This document shows positions 35,253 through 47,727 of a DNA stretch of 64,000 bases, in pieces (the stretch's first letter is position 1; every line of letters starts with the position of its first letter). Source of the stretch: Lindgomyces ingoldianus. Lineage: Eukaryota > Ascomycota > Dothideomycetes > Pleosporales > Lindgomycetaceae. The DNA is taken from positions 130,079-194,078 of the forward strand of contig NW_022985210.1 of assembly GCF_010093535.1 (NCBI RefSeq), written 5' to 3'. The translations under genes and the position numbers were made by a program. The notes below the pieces were generated by a model, which saw nothing but the letters and a program-made list of their open reading frames with translations, was not told the origin of the DNA and did not search any database.

Positions 35253-36698
35253 ATGCCATCGTTCGTTGAGGTTCTCCCCACTGAAATCTTTCTGCAAATC
35301 CTAAATTTCCTTCGTCATCATGATCTTAGCCAGCTAATGCGCGTGTCACGACGATATGCGGGGATCATCGAACCAATCCTTTGGAAAAAGATCGAGCTTC
35401 ATTTCCCAGAATTTCACGAAAGATACGCACAGAAAGAATTTAAGGAGGAGGAGGGCGCATTGCAGAGGCCATATCACCTCCTACCACCAGGGCCACCCAC
35501 TCGCAAAACCTACACATATTGGGAACGCGTGGCCGAGCAGTATGGAGGGAAGAGCGCTGCATTCTTTGATATCTTTCAAAGTTTCTCAATGAAGGATAAG
35601 AATAGAGCGGCTTATTTAGCGGGATTGGTTCGCTGGCTTTGTGTAGACGTCAACTCTCACTTGTATGCGCCTGACATTGTCTATGAATGGGACAATAAAA
35701 GAGATCTTTGGAACGCACTGGCCCTGTTCAAGAATGTGGAGTATCTGGAAGTATCTGCATTCTGGCAGTCTCCTAGTTGGACCACGACGATCCGTTTTGA
35801 GCGTCCAGCACATGAGATGGCTAAGCTGCGTACGCTAAAGCTCAGAGGATTCGTTCCGCGAGAATTCGTACACTATATGTGTGAGAATGCGTCAAGTATT
35901 ACAAGCCTCCAACTCGCCTTGCTTGACGAACCAATTGGAGACATCTCGGCCAATGGAAGAAGCAGCTTGCTCCTAGAACGTGCCACCAACGACTACGAAT
36001 GCGATGTTGAACATCAGGCGATGGAATTTAGTGAACGGTTCTCGCCAGAAGACAGAGAGGCTGATCAGCCTTTGGAGGACACTCCTAGTCTGGAAGAAGA
36101 ACCCCCTCTCGAAATTGGATATGTCTGGCCACGCCCTTTTCCATGCCTAACGCCTTCTATGATGTCCCAGTTTACATCCCTCACTCAGCTTTACCTCTGC
36201 AAACCATCCGATGTTGAGGACGAGAGCGACAGATTCGACAAAGTCCTTTCTCCTAAGGCGGAGAGGCAGTTATTCAACGAATGGATCGGCCTTCTCCGTG
36301 CATGTCGGAACACCTTAGTCCATCTCATTCTAGACCAGCGACTAGTAGCCGACGAGACAGCACCTGACGGTACCAACAATGATGAATACATGACCCAGTA
36401 CTCTCACGACTTGGGCTACGACCGCTTTGTAGAATTAATCCTTCCGATACTCTTAGAAGACGAGCCATGGCCTGCCCTTCGAACGATTCATTTGTTTGGC
36501 TTTGAAGATCCGTATAGGAGTCCTTGGGCACACCCCGATGCTAACCTGGAAAAGCAACTCACTAAGAGGCTTCCAGAAGTTCAAGTAGTATGTGGTCTTG
36601 GTAAAAGGATTATTTCCACGTGCGAATCCGATGGAAATATAAATAATGGCCCCGATGTGCTCTATGGAGATACTCTCTCGGATGAAGAGGACGAATAA
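35253..36698 (+). CDS. F-box protein
   Basis: Single exon, 481 residues from ATG 35253 (a TTG 12 bp upstream is not used). The N-terminus is an F-box: FVEVLPTEIFLQILNFLRHHDLSQLMRVSRRYAGIIEPILWKKIEL, with the LPxEIxxxIxxxL and LWxxI features that bind Skp1. The remainder is a long helical region with leucine-rich-like blocks (LRTLKLRGF, ASSITSLQLALLD, FTSLTQLYLCKPS) and an acidic end (LSDEEDE). It probably presents substrates to an SCF ubiquitin ligase. Such single-exon F-box proteins are highly variable in filamentous fungi; the target is unknown. Confidence 0.82.
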   Translation: MPSFVEVLPTEIFLQILNFLRHHDLSQLMRVSRRYAGIIEPILWKKIELHFPEFHERYAQKEFKEEEGALQRPYHLLPPGPPTRKTYTYWERVAEQYGGKSAAFFDIFQSFSMKDKNRAAYLAGLVRWLCVDVNSHLYAPDIVYEWDNKRDLWNALALFKNVEYLEVSAFWQSPSWTTTIRFERPAHEMAKLRTLKLRGFVPREFVHYMCENASSITSLQLALLDEPIGDISANGRSSLLLERATNDYECDVEHQAMEFSERFSPEDREADQPLEDTPSLEEEPPLEIGYVWPRPFPCLTPSMMSQFTSLTQLYLCKPSDVEDESDRFDKVLSPKAERQLFNEWIGLLRACRNTLVHLILDQRLVADETAPDGTNNDEYMTQYSHDLGYDRFVELILPILLEDEPWPALRTIHLFGFEDPYRSPWAHPDANLEKQLTKRLPEVQVVCGLGKRIISTCESDGNINNGPDVLYGDTLSDEEDE

Positions 36699-38751
36699 GT
36701 CGTAAGAAATGGTAATGCGCACATGCAAAAGCACGACACTATCAAATATGAACACATTATGACTAGTCTGCTGGAGTATAGAGATATGAGGCTGCTGGAA
36801 ACCTCATGCTACGATCGCCGATTAGGTTGGATTCTAGGGTTCAAAAGGAAGAGGTTAGCGTAGTATCCAGCTAGGGTGGCACACAATTTTTGTTCTCCCA
36901 ATTCCTCTTACGCGTCCTTTGGACTTGAACCGATAATTACGATATGTTTAGTCCGTTTCCCGACTATAGGGTACGTTGATAGAATCTTTGTCTTTAATAT
37001 TCTACTTCACATACCTTAGGATGCTTGCGGAGTAAGAAGCTAAAAACGAAGGGATACGAGGTATGGCAATAAGTGGGAAAGTGTCGGTACATCTCTCCAT
37101 ACGCCAAAGCATGTTACACTAGTTCCGATGTTCCAGGGGTCGCCAGTGCAGCCTTTCGATAGACCAAGTGGTCCATATTGAACTCGATATAAAAGGTACG
37201 CTCCCTAGCCTTCCTCTGTGAGCTATCCAACTAACATTTCTTATCTACAAATTCTCTTCTCTGCTTCCACAGCTCCTGGGTCTGCAATTCATTTCACATG
37301 TCTTGGCTCCACGTCGGCCTGAAACCGTTCATACTCGGTGATACTACTCCTTCGGTCTCTCTTCCGCAATGAAATTGGAGCACCGAGGGTGATCTTAATA
37401 CCCATTGCTGCTGAACTATGTCGCTCATCTCGAGATCGTGTCTTGACAAGGAAATGTGGTACTGAGAACCCATTTTTCGAATCATTTCTGGACCGGCGAA
37501 TAAACGTACCGGGATAAATTCTCACCGAAGCAGCCCCTATGAAATCCCCATCGATCATCCCTTTATAAGAAAAAGTGGCAATGGATAATGCACGTTCGAG
37601 ATCGGAGACCCTAGTATGAGAAACTCCTACGTGGTTTACCAGCTCCATCAGCAAGAACACAGGAGGAAGTAAGAACTGGGATCGGCTTTATATCGTTCCA
37701 GAGATTGCAGAAATCCTATTCACAAGTCAGGCTACCAGGTAACCCCATTTAATCTAACGCTATGTTGGGGATGGTGACGGTGATTGTAATGGTCGTAATT
37801 TTTTTTTTCTAGCCTGCTTTCAAGTCCGTATTGCACATGTAGTACACAGTAGGAGATATTGAATCGCCTCGAACAAGACGAACTGTATACTCTCTTATAC
37901 TCTTTGGGAGAAATATTTCACCACTTGTAGAGATGAAGCAAGAGTAAGGGAGGGACTGAGGCTTCATTTACCGCCAGAAAATCCCACCTCATCACTTGTT
38001 ACCCGGTAACGACGTAAGTTAGACTTTGTTAGGCTCCCTACCTAGTTCAGGTTACCAAGTAGTTATCTCGTCAAGCCATGGTTATCGCGGGCAAATTAAA
38101 CATCTTCAAGGTACACAAGCAACTACACATCTGGACTCCATGACTTCATTTTCTACGGACCCATAGATAGACTCGTAGGCCGACAGACCGACATACCCGT
38201 TCATCTAGGGCCCTCTTCAGAAATGCTATCAGCCGTCAGCCGTCAGCCATCAACCATCAACGTAGACACTCAAACTCAAACTCACACTCGCAGCCGCACG
38301 AAAGCGAAGTTGAAAATGCAATCATGCTACCCGACTCGAGATAGGCTCGAGTAAGCCCACTGACATTGAGAAGCTCGAAATAGAAGAAAGGAATAAGACC
38401 CAGCGCAATCCCACCTTCCGTCTAACGCAAGTGAAGAAAAGAAAAGAACTGAGACGCAAAGAAAATGCAGTAATGGGTGCATACAAACTCCTGTCAGGAG
38501 CATGCACAGTGTGTGGTGGGAGCTGCAGCAGGTTATGGTCTGCCTGACTTCCTTCCCTCCACATTCATGCAAAGTCGGAGCCAAAGCCAACCGAAGCCAG
38601 CCAAACCGTGACACTGTGAATCTCGCTCGATCTATCATTGCCTCGACATGTCCACCCCATCCGACCGTCATGCAGGTCATCCATGTATTCCATTTTCCTC
38701 CGCTTCATTCATAGCTCATCCAACCATACCCTCATTACACCCATTCCACGC
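36699..38751. other. intergenic, no gene recognised
   Basis: 2 kb with no supported gene. A GCCGTCA/GCCATCA microrepeat lies at about 38,229-38,262, and a T-run at 37,800-37,809. The minus-strand frame at 37,660-37,289 has no motif. Confidence 0.45.
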
Positions 38752-40173
38752 TTATTGCGAAGCACACTGTACCCTCTCCGCTCCAGGATGCATATCATCA
38801 TCATCATCCTCCATGCCCGCCATTCCCCTCGCCCTCGCCTGCTCTCTCGCTGGATCCACATTATCGAGCGTAAAGTCCTCGGTCATCGCATCAGACGGCG
38901 GAAGGGAAGCCGGGACCTGCCGTCCAGGGAGAACGCTCTCAAGAGCGCGGATCTGTTCGGGAGTCATGGGGCCGCCGTCCGGGCCGCTGAGACTATCTGG
39001 AAACTTGACGTCGAATTGGATGTAGAGGTTACCGAAATCGTGGTGGCGGTAGGAGGGCATACCTTGCTCGCGGATGACTTTGACTTCGCCTGAACATTGT
39101 TAGCTTGGAGTCGGGCTGTGTGAGAGGAAGGCGTTCTTACCTGGGCTGATGCATTCGCCAGGAATGACAGCGACGGTCAGCCACCGCTCGTCAAGGTGCT
39201 CGATGTGAATCTGGCCACCGGCAAGGGCGGTTAGGAGGTCGATTTCGGCGTGGTAGAAGAGATCGTCGTCCTTCCGCTGGAATCGAGGATGGGGCTTCTG
39301 CTCGATTTCAAAGATAACGTCACCGGGCTCAACGCCTGGTAGCTGGTCTCCCTCACCTCGGAACTCGATCTTGTGGCCACTCTTGACACCGCGGTCGACG
39401 TGGACGTGCAAGACTTTACGCTCGATGATGGTCTTCTTGCCGTTGCACTGCTTGCACCTGTCGCGGTCGCGGATGATCTCTCCCTCACCCTGGCAGTCGG
39501 GGCAAACCGTCTGGAAACGCTGGATCATAGGACCCATCTGGCGCATCATGTGCTTCATGCCGCGGCCATCGCAGCCAGCACATTTCTTGACAGCGCCTTC
39601 CTTGCCGCCACGGCCATCGCACTTGGGGCAAATGACAGACTTCTGGAGAGCCAGTTTTGAGACCTTGCCCTTGTAGATATCCTCGAGCGACACCTTGTGA
39701 ACGTGGGAGATTGTCCGGGCCTTCTTTGGTCCCGTATCCCTCATGCCGCCGCCGAACATGCCGCCAAACGGGCCTCCGCCGCCGCCGAAGAACTGTGCGA
39801 ACAGATCCTCAGCGGCCATACCACCGCCGCCCATTCCTCCTTGCTCTAGCCCTTCTTCGCCATACTGGTCGTAGATCTGGCGCTTCTGAGCATCTGAGAG
39901 GACTTCGTAGGCGTGTGAGAGGTCTTTAAACTTTTCTGCTGCGTCGGGGTTGTGTGCGTTCTTGTCTGCAAGGCGTTAGATGGAATTCTGCCAGCACGGG
40001 GAATTGTTGTACCTACCTGGATGGTGTTTCAGGGCGCCCTTTTTGTACGCAGATTTGAGCTGTGCCTCAGAGCAGTCTGTAGGCACCTAACCTAATTAGC
40101 AAAGATATGGTGAAAGAAGGGACGGATATTTACATACACCCAAGATGTCGTAAAATTTGGTGTCTTTTACCAT
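38752..40173 (-). CDS. type I DnaJ (Hsp40) chaperone, YDJ1/MAS5 type
   Basis: Four exons: 40173-40138, 40086-40017, 39965-39141 and 39089-38752; 422 residues. J domain with HPD at 34-36 (split by an intron right after the Pro codon), then a G/F region ([14 protein letters not shown]). Four CxxCxGxG-type zinc repeats follow ([32 protein letters not shown]), then two beta-barrel client-binding domains. The protein ends in CASQ, a CaaX box identical to that of yeast Ydj1, so farnesylation and ER/mitochondrial-surface association are expected. It stimulates cytosolic Hsp70 ATPase and aids protein import. Two-unit heat-shock-like sites (GAAnnTTC) occur upstream at about 40,600 and 40,739, weak evidence for Hsf1 control. 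Confidence 0.93.
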
Positions 40174-40983
40174 CTTCGCAACGGGGAGACGATTGTCGGG
40201 TGTTGGAGGGGTCGGTGGGGCGGGAGCAGGAAATGTTGGGGACTAGAGCTTTTTATTTTTTATTTTTTTTTCGCAGAAGGCGCGGTTGGGTGGGATTCAG
40301 TGTTTCTTATATACGTCAACAAGAGGCGTTCAGTGGACAGCCCGGCTGGGAAGGGCTTGCGCAGCGCAGAGGGTGATTGTAGCCGGAGGAGGCTGACGGG
40401 ATTCTGGCCTACCGAAGCTCGCGGGTCGACAGTGACCGTTGCAGGGACGTGGAATGTAGTCGCAGAAGGCAGGTCGCAAGACGTCGAATTTGGGCGCTCG
40501 ACTTGGGATTCTTGGTGGTGGACGACGAGGTCGAGTGCGAGAAAGATTTGGGGTTTAAGAAGCGTTACCGGGATATTGCCAAATCGACTGCGGCCGAGCG
40601 AAAGTTCGGTCGGATTCTACGCCTTTCCACGGGCAGCTGCAGCCTTGCGCTTGCGGAGAACCAGCAGCGAAACCTCTGCGCAAACAGCAGATGCGGTGAG
40701 CAGCACACGACAAAACAGCAGACAAGCTGCAGGATTTGAAAATTCAGAGGGCAAGCGTCCGGGGAATAGAAAGGTCCTTCGTGGTGTGCATGTCCTGGAA
40801 AGCCATGGAACCACGCTAGGACTGCTGCACGCCTCCGTCAATCACGGCCTGCATACGGATCGGTGCAAAGCCCTGTCGGCCTTGACGCGATTGGCGAGCG
40901 CAGTGAATGAATCTTCGGATCCCACCCAACCCATCTAGGGAATCGATTCTTATACTCAAAATACACTTGCTCCATCGTATTTC
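40174..40983. promoter_or_regulatory. divergent promoter, DnaJ / cytosine deaminase
   Basis: 810 bp between divergent starts. GAAAGTTC (40,600-40,607) and GAAAATTC (about 40,739) match the nGAAnnTTCn heat-shock unit, though each has only two pentamers. Open frames on the plus strand here are unconserved-looking. Confidence 0.45.
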
Positions 40984-41638
40984 ATGGAGTCGGACGCCGG
41001 CTTCAGGGCCGCGCTGGCAGAAGCCCAGAAAGGTAGCGATGAGGGCGGCGTCCCCATCGGTGCTGCCTTGGTCTCAGCGGATGGGAAGGTGCTGGGGCAA
41101 GGCCACAACATGCGCATCCAGAAGAGCAGTGCCACACTTCATGTAAGTCACCAAGAGTAATCAAACAGCGCCTTTGCCGTCCTCCAGGCCCTTCGCCGCC
41201 TTCCAGCCCCTTCTGTGCTACCATCCTAACCCCCTGCAAGGCCGAAATAAGTGCGATCGAGAATGCTGGTCGCTTGCCGGCTGCGGCATATAAGGGTGCC
41301 ACCATGTACACCACTCTCTCGCCTTGTGATATGTGCACGGGCGCATGCATTATGTATGGCGTGAAGCGTGTTGTCATTGGTATGAAGAGTAGTAAACGTA
41401 TAGCGTTGTTGCAGCAGGCTGATATTTCGAAGGCGAGAACCGTACGTTTGTTGGTGGTGAGGACTATCTGAAGCAGCGAGGCATTGAGGTAGTCGTGCTA
41501 CAGAACGAGAAGTGCCACGAGCTGATGAAGAAGTTCATAAAAGAAAAGCCCGGAGACTGGTTCGTAGCTGGATGTTGTCTGGTTGGATCTCAGCTGACGT
41601 GCAGCAGGAATGAAGACATTGGTGAAGATGGGGAATGA
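40984..41638 (+). CDS. FCY1: cytosine deaminase
   Basis: Four exons: 40984-41142, 41241-41379, 41433-41559 and 41608-41638; 151 residues (yeast Fcy1 has 158). It converts cytosine to uracil in pyrimidine salvage. The zinc site is HAE (His53, Glu55; an intron lies between His and Ala) with PCDMC (Cys82, Cys85). The later exons restore VVIGENRTFVGGEDYL and the C-terminal WNEDIGEDGE, as in the fungal family. The third exon's end uses a GTTCGT donor inside the Trp codon, chosen because it alone gives the conserved W-N-E-D-I-G-E end. It converges with HEM12, leaving 56 bp between stop codons. Confidence 0.92.
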
Positions 41639-41694
41639 ATAGTGCTTCCTCCATTGAGGTTGGTATGCTTGGTTTTCTATTGCTACAAGGCAGT

Positions 41695-42994
41695 TCACGT
41701 AGAGGTGTATCTATGTATTTCCTCAAAGAAGAATTTTAGATCATCAGGCTTCACTAAGGGAGTTATACCTGGAAGAGGTCAGTCAACTGGCGGGGTGGGG
41801 CAATATCTCTACATACCATGACCGAGATTGGCTATCCACCCCTGCTTTCCTCCGCCGAAGCCCTCCACCATCTCCTTAACCACTGCCGTGATGGCTTCTC
41901 TTCCGCCGTAGAGCACGCCGGGATCCGCATTCCCTTGAACCACTTTTCCTTTGGTGCGTGCAAGCTTGTATGCCTCTGCTGGGACGTGAAGCCAGTCAAG
42001 GCCAATTACATCGTAATTCGTCGCACACAAATCTTCAAGTGCATACCAAGCTCCTTTCGCGAAGACGGTCATGGGTACGCTTTCCAGGCCCAGTTCCCGA
42101 AGCCTACCGGGTAAGTGATCAGCGATGTACTCGAGATATGGAAGCGCTATAACTTTGAACGACGATGGCGAAAGCTCTCCAGCCCAGGAGTCAAACACTT
42201 GGATCATCTAGAAGGGTTAACGGTTGGTAGGCCACTGGACAAGTGACTCTTGCCTGTGCGCCGGCTTGAACCTGCAGCGCGAGGTACTCTACACAGATCT
42301 CTGCGATCTTCTGAAGCAGAGCCTTGCTTGCCTCTGGGTACTTGAAAACCCACGTCTTTGCTTGAATGAACATTTTGCTTCCGCCTCCTTCCACCATGTA
42401 GCTCAATAACGTCCAAGGTGCGCCGCAGAATCCTATCAAGGGAACCCTCCCTTGCAGTTTCCGCCGTGTGAGTGCGATGGCCTTATACACATAGTCCAAC
42501 GACTCCTGAACGTCAACATTCCGCTGCATGATTTCTTTGTATTGATTGTCGTCCGGTGACTGCAAGGGCTCCGGAAAGTGCGGGCCCTTTTTGTCAACCA
42601 TGACAACCTTCATCCCCATTGCTTGTGGTATGACCAAGATGTCGGAGAAAATTATGGCTGCATCAATGAGCCCCGCGAACCGTTCAATAGGTTGCAGGGT
42701 GAGGGTTGAAGCAATCTCGGGCGACCGGCAGCATTCGAAGAAGTCATGATTTCCTTTGGCTTCGTGGTACTCGGGGAGGTATCTACCAGCTAGTGACCTC
42801 TTAGCCGTTAATTCTTTGTTTGAAAAAGGCATCTTCACTCACCTTGTCGCATCACCCACATTGGCGGACGCTCGACCTTCTCTCCTGCGCAATTGGTCAG
42901 TTTGTGAAGGCAAGATACAGACCGAAAGAGGCAATTTACCTCTTGCAGTCCGGAGAATCAAGTCATTCTTCATCGGCTCGAACTGTTGAGCCAT
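41695..42994 (-). CDS. HEM12: uroporphyrinogen decarboxylase
   Basis: Five exons: 42994-42940, 42884-42843, 42789-42254, 42207-41817 and 41768-41695; 365 residues, normal for the family. The enzyme decarboxylates the four acetate side chains of uroporphyrinogen III to give coproporphyrinogen III in cytosolic heme synthesis. Motifs: [29 protein letters not shown] with the catalytic-type Asp, [28 protein letters not shown] and [15 protein letters not shown]. The third intron (42253-42208, 46 nt) begins with GC instead of GT (CAG|GCAAGA...TAG); no GT donor nearby preserves the reading frame. The gene shares a short promoter with MSH1. Confidence 0.95.
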
Positions 42995-43155
42995 GATTGT
43001 TGCGCAGAAATAAAATCTTGGGCGAGACAGGTTTCTTTCTGAGCTGCGGAACAGTACCCCACCACCACGGGTCTCCGCGCCACGGCTAACCGTATCTGGA
43101 TAGCTACCCGTGCAACACTGAAACATCCCATCCCAAATCTCTCACCCAATCAACC
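42995..43155. promoter_or_regulatory. 161-bp bidirectional promoter, HEM12 / MSH1
   Basis: Only 161 bp separate the two divergent ATG codons, so core promoters and 5' UTRs of a heme enzyme and a mitochondrial DNA-repair protein must share this segment. It contains CCCACCACCACGG-like and CACGGC motifs but no obvious TATA box. Confidence 0.7.
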
Positions 43156-46100
43156 ATGTCCCTTTCTTTTTCATCGCATGTCATGCCCTTCCCCCGTGTC
43201 GCAAGCAAATCTGGACTGCGATTTCTCAATGCCCATGTTTTGCGAAAGCTCGACCATCAGCATCGCCGAAGTTGCACGAATCTCGCTTTCCCTTTCCGAA
43301 GCTTGACGCGTCCGAGGCGAGTCTCACGTGCTGCTCATCTTCTCACCCCCACATGGTCTGCCTTGGGTCAAACTCGAGGGGCGAGGAAGAAGGCTACAAT
43401 TAGTCTCGATGATATTCCTCAAGGTACCATTGAGCTCGGCGATAAACTCCCGGTTCAGGATGACGAAGAGCCGGACTATCCACCGCTCATTCAACAAGTG
43501 CGCAACAATATGCTCAAATTCAGCCATTGCGTGCTCTTAACACGAGTGGGAGGTTTCTATGAGGTATGGATTCTTAGGGCAAGTCAACCTCGCTAAGATT
43601 GTTCAGCTATACTTTGAGCACGCTCTTGATTATGCCCCGCGATTGAATTTGAAGCTGACACGACGAAAACCATCAAAAAATAGCAAGAAGCCTGCTATTC
43701 CAATGGTGAGCCCATCCATACTAGGTCTAATAATCTATCCTAATTTCTTAGGCCGGCTTTCCTTCCTACCAGTTGGATCGCTACCTCAAGATCTTGGTAC
43801 AAGATCTGAACAAGCACGTCGCCATCAGTGAAGAGTTCCTGAATGACGCACCTAAGAAAGCAAAAGGCGAGCCTGCTTATACTCGACGAGTCACACGCAT
43901 CGTCACGCCAGGAACCTTAATTGACGAGCATTTCATGGACCCATGGCAAAACAACTACCTCCTTAGCATCTATATTAATCTTGAGGCACTCAAAGAAGAA
44001 AGTGCACAGCAGGGGAGTCCTGACAACCAAAGCGTCGCTTCAGTACTCAACCTTCCTAGCACTGAAGTAGGCCTTGCTTGGATCGACTTATCTAGTGGCG
44101 ACTTCTTGACTCAGAACACAGACATCGCATGTTTGCCATCGGCCGTTGCCCGCATCAAACCAAGAGAGATTGTACTGGACAACGTGTTTGAGGAAGGGGA
44201 GCATTCCGGCATCGTCTCCATCTTGCGGGAGGACGGCCATATCATCACTTTCCAACAACCGCCCGAACAGCCTCTGACAGTAGCCGACTGGATCCCAATG
44301 CTTGAGGATGTAGTTGATAACTTTGACAGATCTGGCTTCAAACCAAGTGAAGTAGCCGCAGGTGGTTCATTACTTCATTACGTGAAGCATCAGCTTCTCG
44401 GATCAAGGCCTAGGCTTCAAGCTCCAGTGCGACATCAGATTGAGGATCATATGAGCATCGATAGAAACAGTTTGCGGGCGCTTGAAATCAGGAGTACTAT
44501 TCGAAATGGTACGTACGAAGGGAGTTTGCTCCATTCACTGAAGAAGACCGTTACGAAGAGTGGAACACGCCTGCTTTCGCAGAGGCTTGGTATGTGGTTT
44601 CTTCTTACCCTCCATTATGTCTGATGTCTAACATAAAGACAGCTAGTCCTTCAATGTCCTTATCTACGATTAATGACCGGTTAGACCTAGTAGAAGAGAT
44701 GATTGAGCATCCACAACTACAACAAGAAGTCATGACCCTGCTCGGTCAAACTTACGATACCCGCCGCCTCGTCACCAAGTTCACCGTTGGTCGTGGAGAT
44801 GCAGATGACCTCGTCGAACTCTGGAAAACAATTCTTGCCACATCTAGGATTGCGGGCGTTCTGCGCGACCATTCCACATATCGAAATGCTATTCCGATCG
44901 ACCCGGATCGCACAGCAGCGAAGGAGCGCCGCCACAATTGCTTGTCAGCCCTAGAGAAACGGTTTGAACTGACACAGCCGTTGGAATTGGCTGAGCGAAT
45001 TCACGACGCGATAGATGAAGAGGGATTATCGGAAAAACATCGTGCCGAGAATGACAAGGCTGCTGAAATGGTAGACTATGCACAAGATGTTTTAAGACAG
45101 GAGGGTGAGGAAGAAGAGCTCAAGCTTATGCTGGAACGCAAACAGCAAAAGGGTCGTATGATTGAACCTAGCTTCAAAAGCTCAACTGATGGCAGAGACG
45201 ATATTTGGATCATCCAACGAACGTAAGTGCGCGCCTGTTATGCTTACAAAATCTCTCTGACTTTGTTTAGAGCGAGCGAGAAGCTGGAGCAGTTACATAC
45301 CACGTTGGATGAGATGACCGAGAAGAAAGGGTATCTCGAGAAAGAGCTGCAAAAGGAACTACGTATGCAATCTCACATTTCTATCCCATGCCATCTAACG
45401 CCGATCAGGTGCAGACAGCTTGACCCTGAAATGGACACCAAACCTCGCACATATCGCACACGTCAAGGGCAAAGATGCCAGACGTGTAACCGTGCGTTAC
45501 CCAAAAAGCCTCAGCAGCAGTAAATCCACGCGTTCCTTCCAAGTGCCAAAATGGACTCAACTAGGCATCCAGCTCGACGAAACAAGATTCCGAATACGCA
45601 ACGAAGAGCAGAAAGTCCTAGGCGAACTCCGTGAAGAGGTTGTCCGGAACCTTGTAAAACTCCGACGAAACGCAGCCGTGCTGGATGAGCTCGACGTTGC
45701 TTGTGCATTTGCCGTCCTCGCATACGAGAAAGCCTTTGTACGCCCTATCCTGAACTCTGGTACCTCACACAATATTGTGGGAGGCCGGCACCCAGTCGTC
45801 GAAGCCAGTCTAGCCCACCAAGGCCGCAAATTCGCCACTAACAACTGCTTCCTCTCCCCCTCCTCCCGCATCTGGCTCATTACAGGCCCTAATATGGCTG
45901 GAAAGTCCACCTATCTCCGGCAAAACGCACTCATCTCCATCCTGGCCCAAACCGGCTCCTTCGTGCCCGCAGAATATGCCGAGATCGGACTCGTCGACAA
46001 AATCTTCAGCCGCGTCGGATCCGCCGACAACTTGTACCAAGACCAATCCACATTCATGGTCGAGATGCTGGAAACTGCGCAGATTCTCAAGGACGCAACA

Positions 46101-46574
46101 CCGAGGAGTTTTGTTATTATGGATGAGGTTGGAAGGGGGACGACGCCGGAAGATGGGGTTGCGGTGGGGTATGCTTGTTTGTGGCATTTGTATCATGTTA
46201 ATAAGTCTAGGACTCTGTTTGCTACGCATTTCCATGCTCTAGCGGATATGACGAGGGGGTTCGAGAAATTAGGGTGTTATTGTAATGATGTAGCGGAAGA
46301 AGTAGATGGGACGTTTTCGTATGTGTATCGATTAAAGGAAGGCGTTAATCGGCATTCTCATGCGCTGAAGGTTGCGAGAGTTGCTGGTAAGTTCTACTCA
46401 GCTCGTTATTCATATTTGGAAGGTTATTGACTTGACCTAGGTCTTCCGGAAGCAGCTATTGATGTTGCCAGACAAACCTTGGAGAAGCTGAAACCTGCCG
46501 CAAGGAATCTGAGCAATGCAACATGTGCAGACGAAGCGGGATGTAATCCTCCGCACATCGCTTTGAGTGAATAA
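43156..46574 (+). CDS. MSH1: mitochondrial MutS homologue Msh1
   Basis: Seven exons: 43156-43563, 43607-43705, 43752-44589, 44643-45222, 45271-45362, 45409-46386 and 46441-46574; 1042 residues. An Arg/Ser-rich presequence of about 75 residues precedes the mismatch-binding domain (HCVLLTRVGGFYE, the GxFYE wedge with Phe-x-Glu). Connector and lever domains follow, then the ATPase: Walker A GPNMAGKST at 832-840, VGSADNLYQDQSTFMVEM, Walker B FVIMDEVGRGT and the THFHAL switch. Msh1 maintains mitochondrial DNA. The first intron (43 nt) follows the wedge Glu codon. The presequence, length and GFYE-containing start favour MSH1 over nuclear MSH2-6. Confidence 0.93.
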
Positions 46575-47727
46575 ATGGGGGGAGTGGCCCCAAAGATTCC
46601 ACTCCATTCCAAGATTCGATTCTTGACTCGGCACATCTCCACTTTAGTGCGAACACTCTCCATTACCACGGTCTTCGCACACACCCGCCTTGTCTGCATT
46701 GTATCACGACGCTCTGGAGTTAGCCAGCTAAATCACGTAGCGAGTGTGGGCACCATGTGTAGTAGGTTACCTATTGCACATCTGCTCATACTCGCCCGTT
46801 CGAGCTGTCTGTTCATCATCCCAACCACCGCCTACTCTTCATTTCGCCATACCCATCCATGTACAGCATCCCACCTTGAGTATGACGGAATACCAAATTC
46901 CAACCATGAACCACCTATTGGGTTTGCTTAATCCGTCAATATTCGTCCTGGGGCCCAGTACAGCTTTCAAGGCCGCAAGAGCTTGTCTGTCCTGTCCGAA
47001 ATAGTCCGTAGTAACTGCATTCCACACGAGGCCTATACTCAAGTCGGTCACAAGCATCTCGAACACAACTCCACCCGGCCACCCACCCATCCTCTCCATT
47101 CATCCCTTTACATGGCTCGCTCACCTCACAAACCACACTCTGTAAGAATGCATCCTGTACCATGCCGTGTAGTCATATCAAAAATAAATGTATTTCAAAT
47201 CCGGCCACATCCCATCATCCCCCGAACTTAAATCCTCCGCCGTGATGTGGTGTGGAGTGGTGTGGTGTGATGTGGTATAGTGTGGCGCATGCATGGCCGT
47301 GCTCCCCGCTCTTGCATTAGCGTCGCCGCCAGCACATTAGCGTTCCCGCGATCGACCAGGTCTTGTCAGCGGGGAGTGGATTGTAAAATGAGTGAAATGA
47401 CGTGAGTAAGCGGGGACGGGCGGGCTCGGATTTCGCGCAAGAGATGGACTAACTAGGTAGCGGAGGAGAGCTGCGGAGTTTGGAACAGAGGGAATGGATG
47501 GTTGGATAGGCGTGGATATAAAAGAGAGTTTGTCGTGCCCGTTTTCCACAATCAAAACTTAGGTTCCAAGATAAATGCCTACACTATTCAACAATTGAGC
47601 ATTTCAGATCTGTTCTCTTGTTTAAGAAACCCCGAAACCAGAATCATATTCATAACCTAACTGCTTACACACACTGTATATTTCCACTCATCCTCCCTCC
47701 CTCGATATAAGAAAGCCTGAAACTACA
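46575..47727. other. intergenic, MSH1 / SDR
   Basis: 1.15 kb without a supported gene. A TG-rich microrepeat (GTGTGGTGTGATGTGG-like) lies at about 47,238-47,285. The region from 47,640 on is a pyrimidine-rich leader before the SDR start. Confidence 0.5.

Noticed and set aside
38638..39093. Plus-strand frames over the DnaJ last exon
   Set aside because: Antisense shadows of the DnaJ coding sequence.
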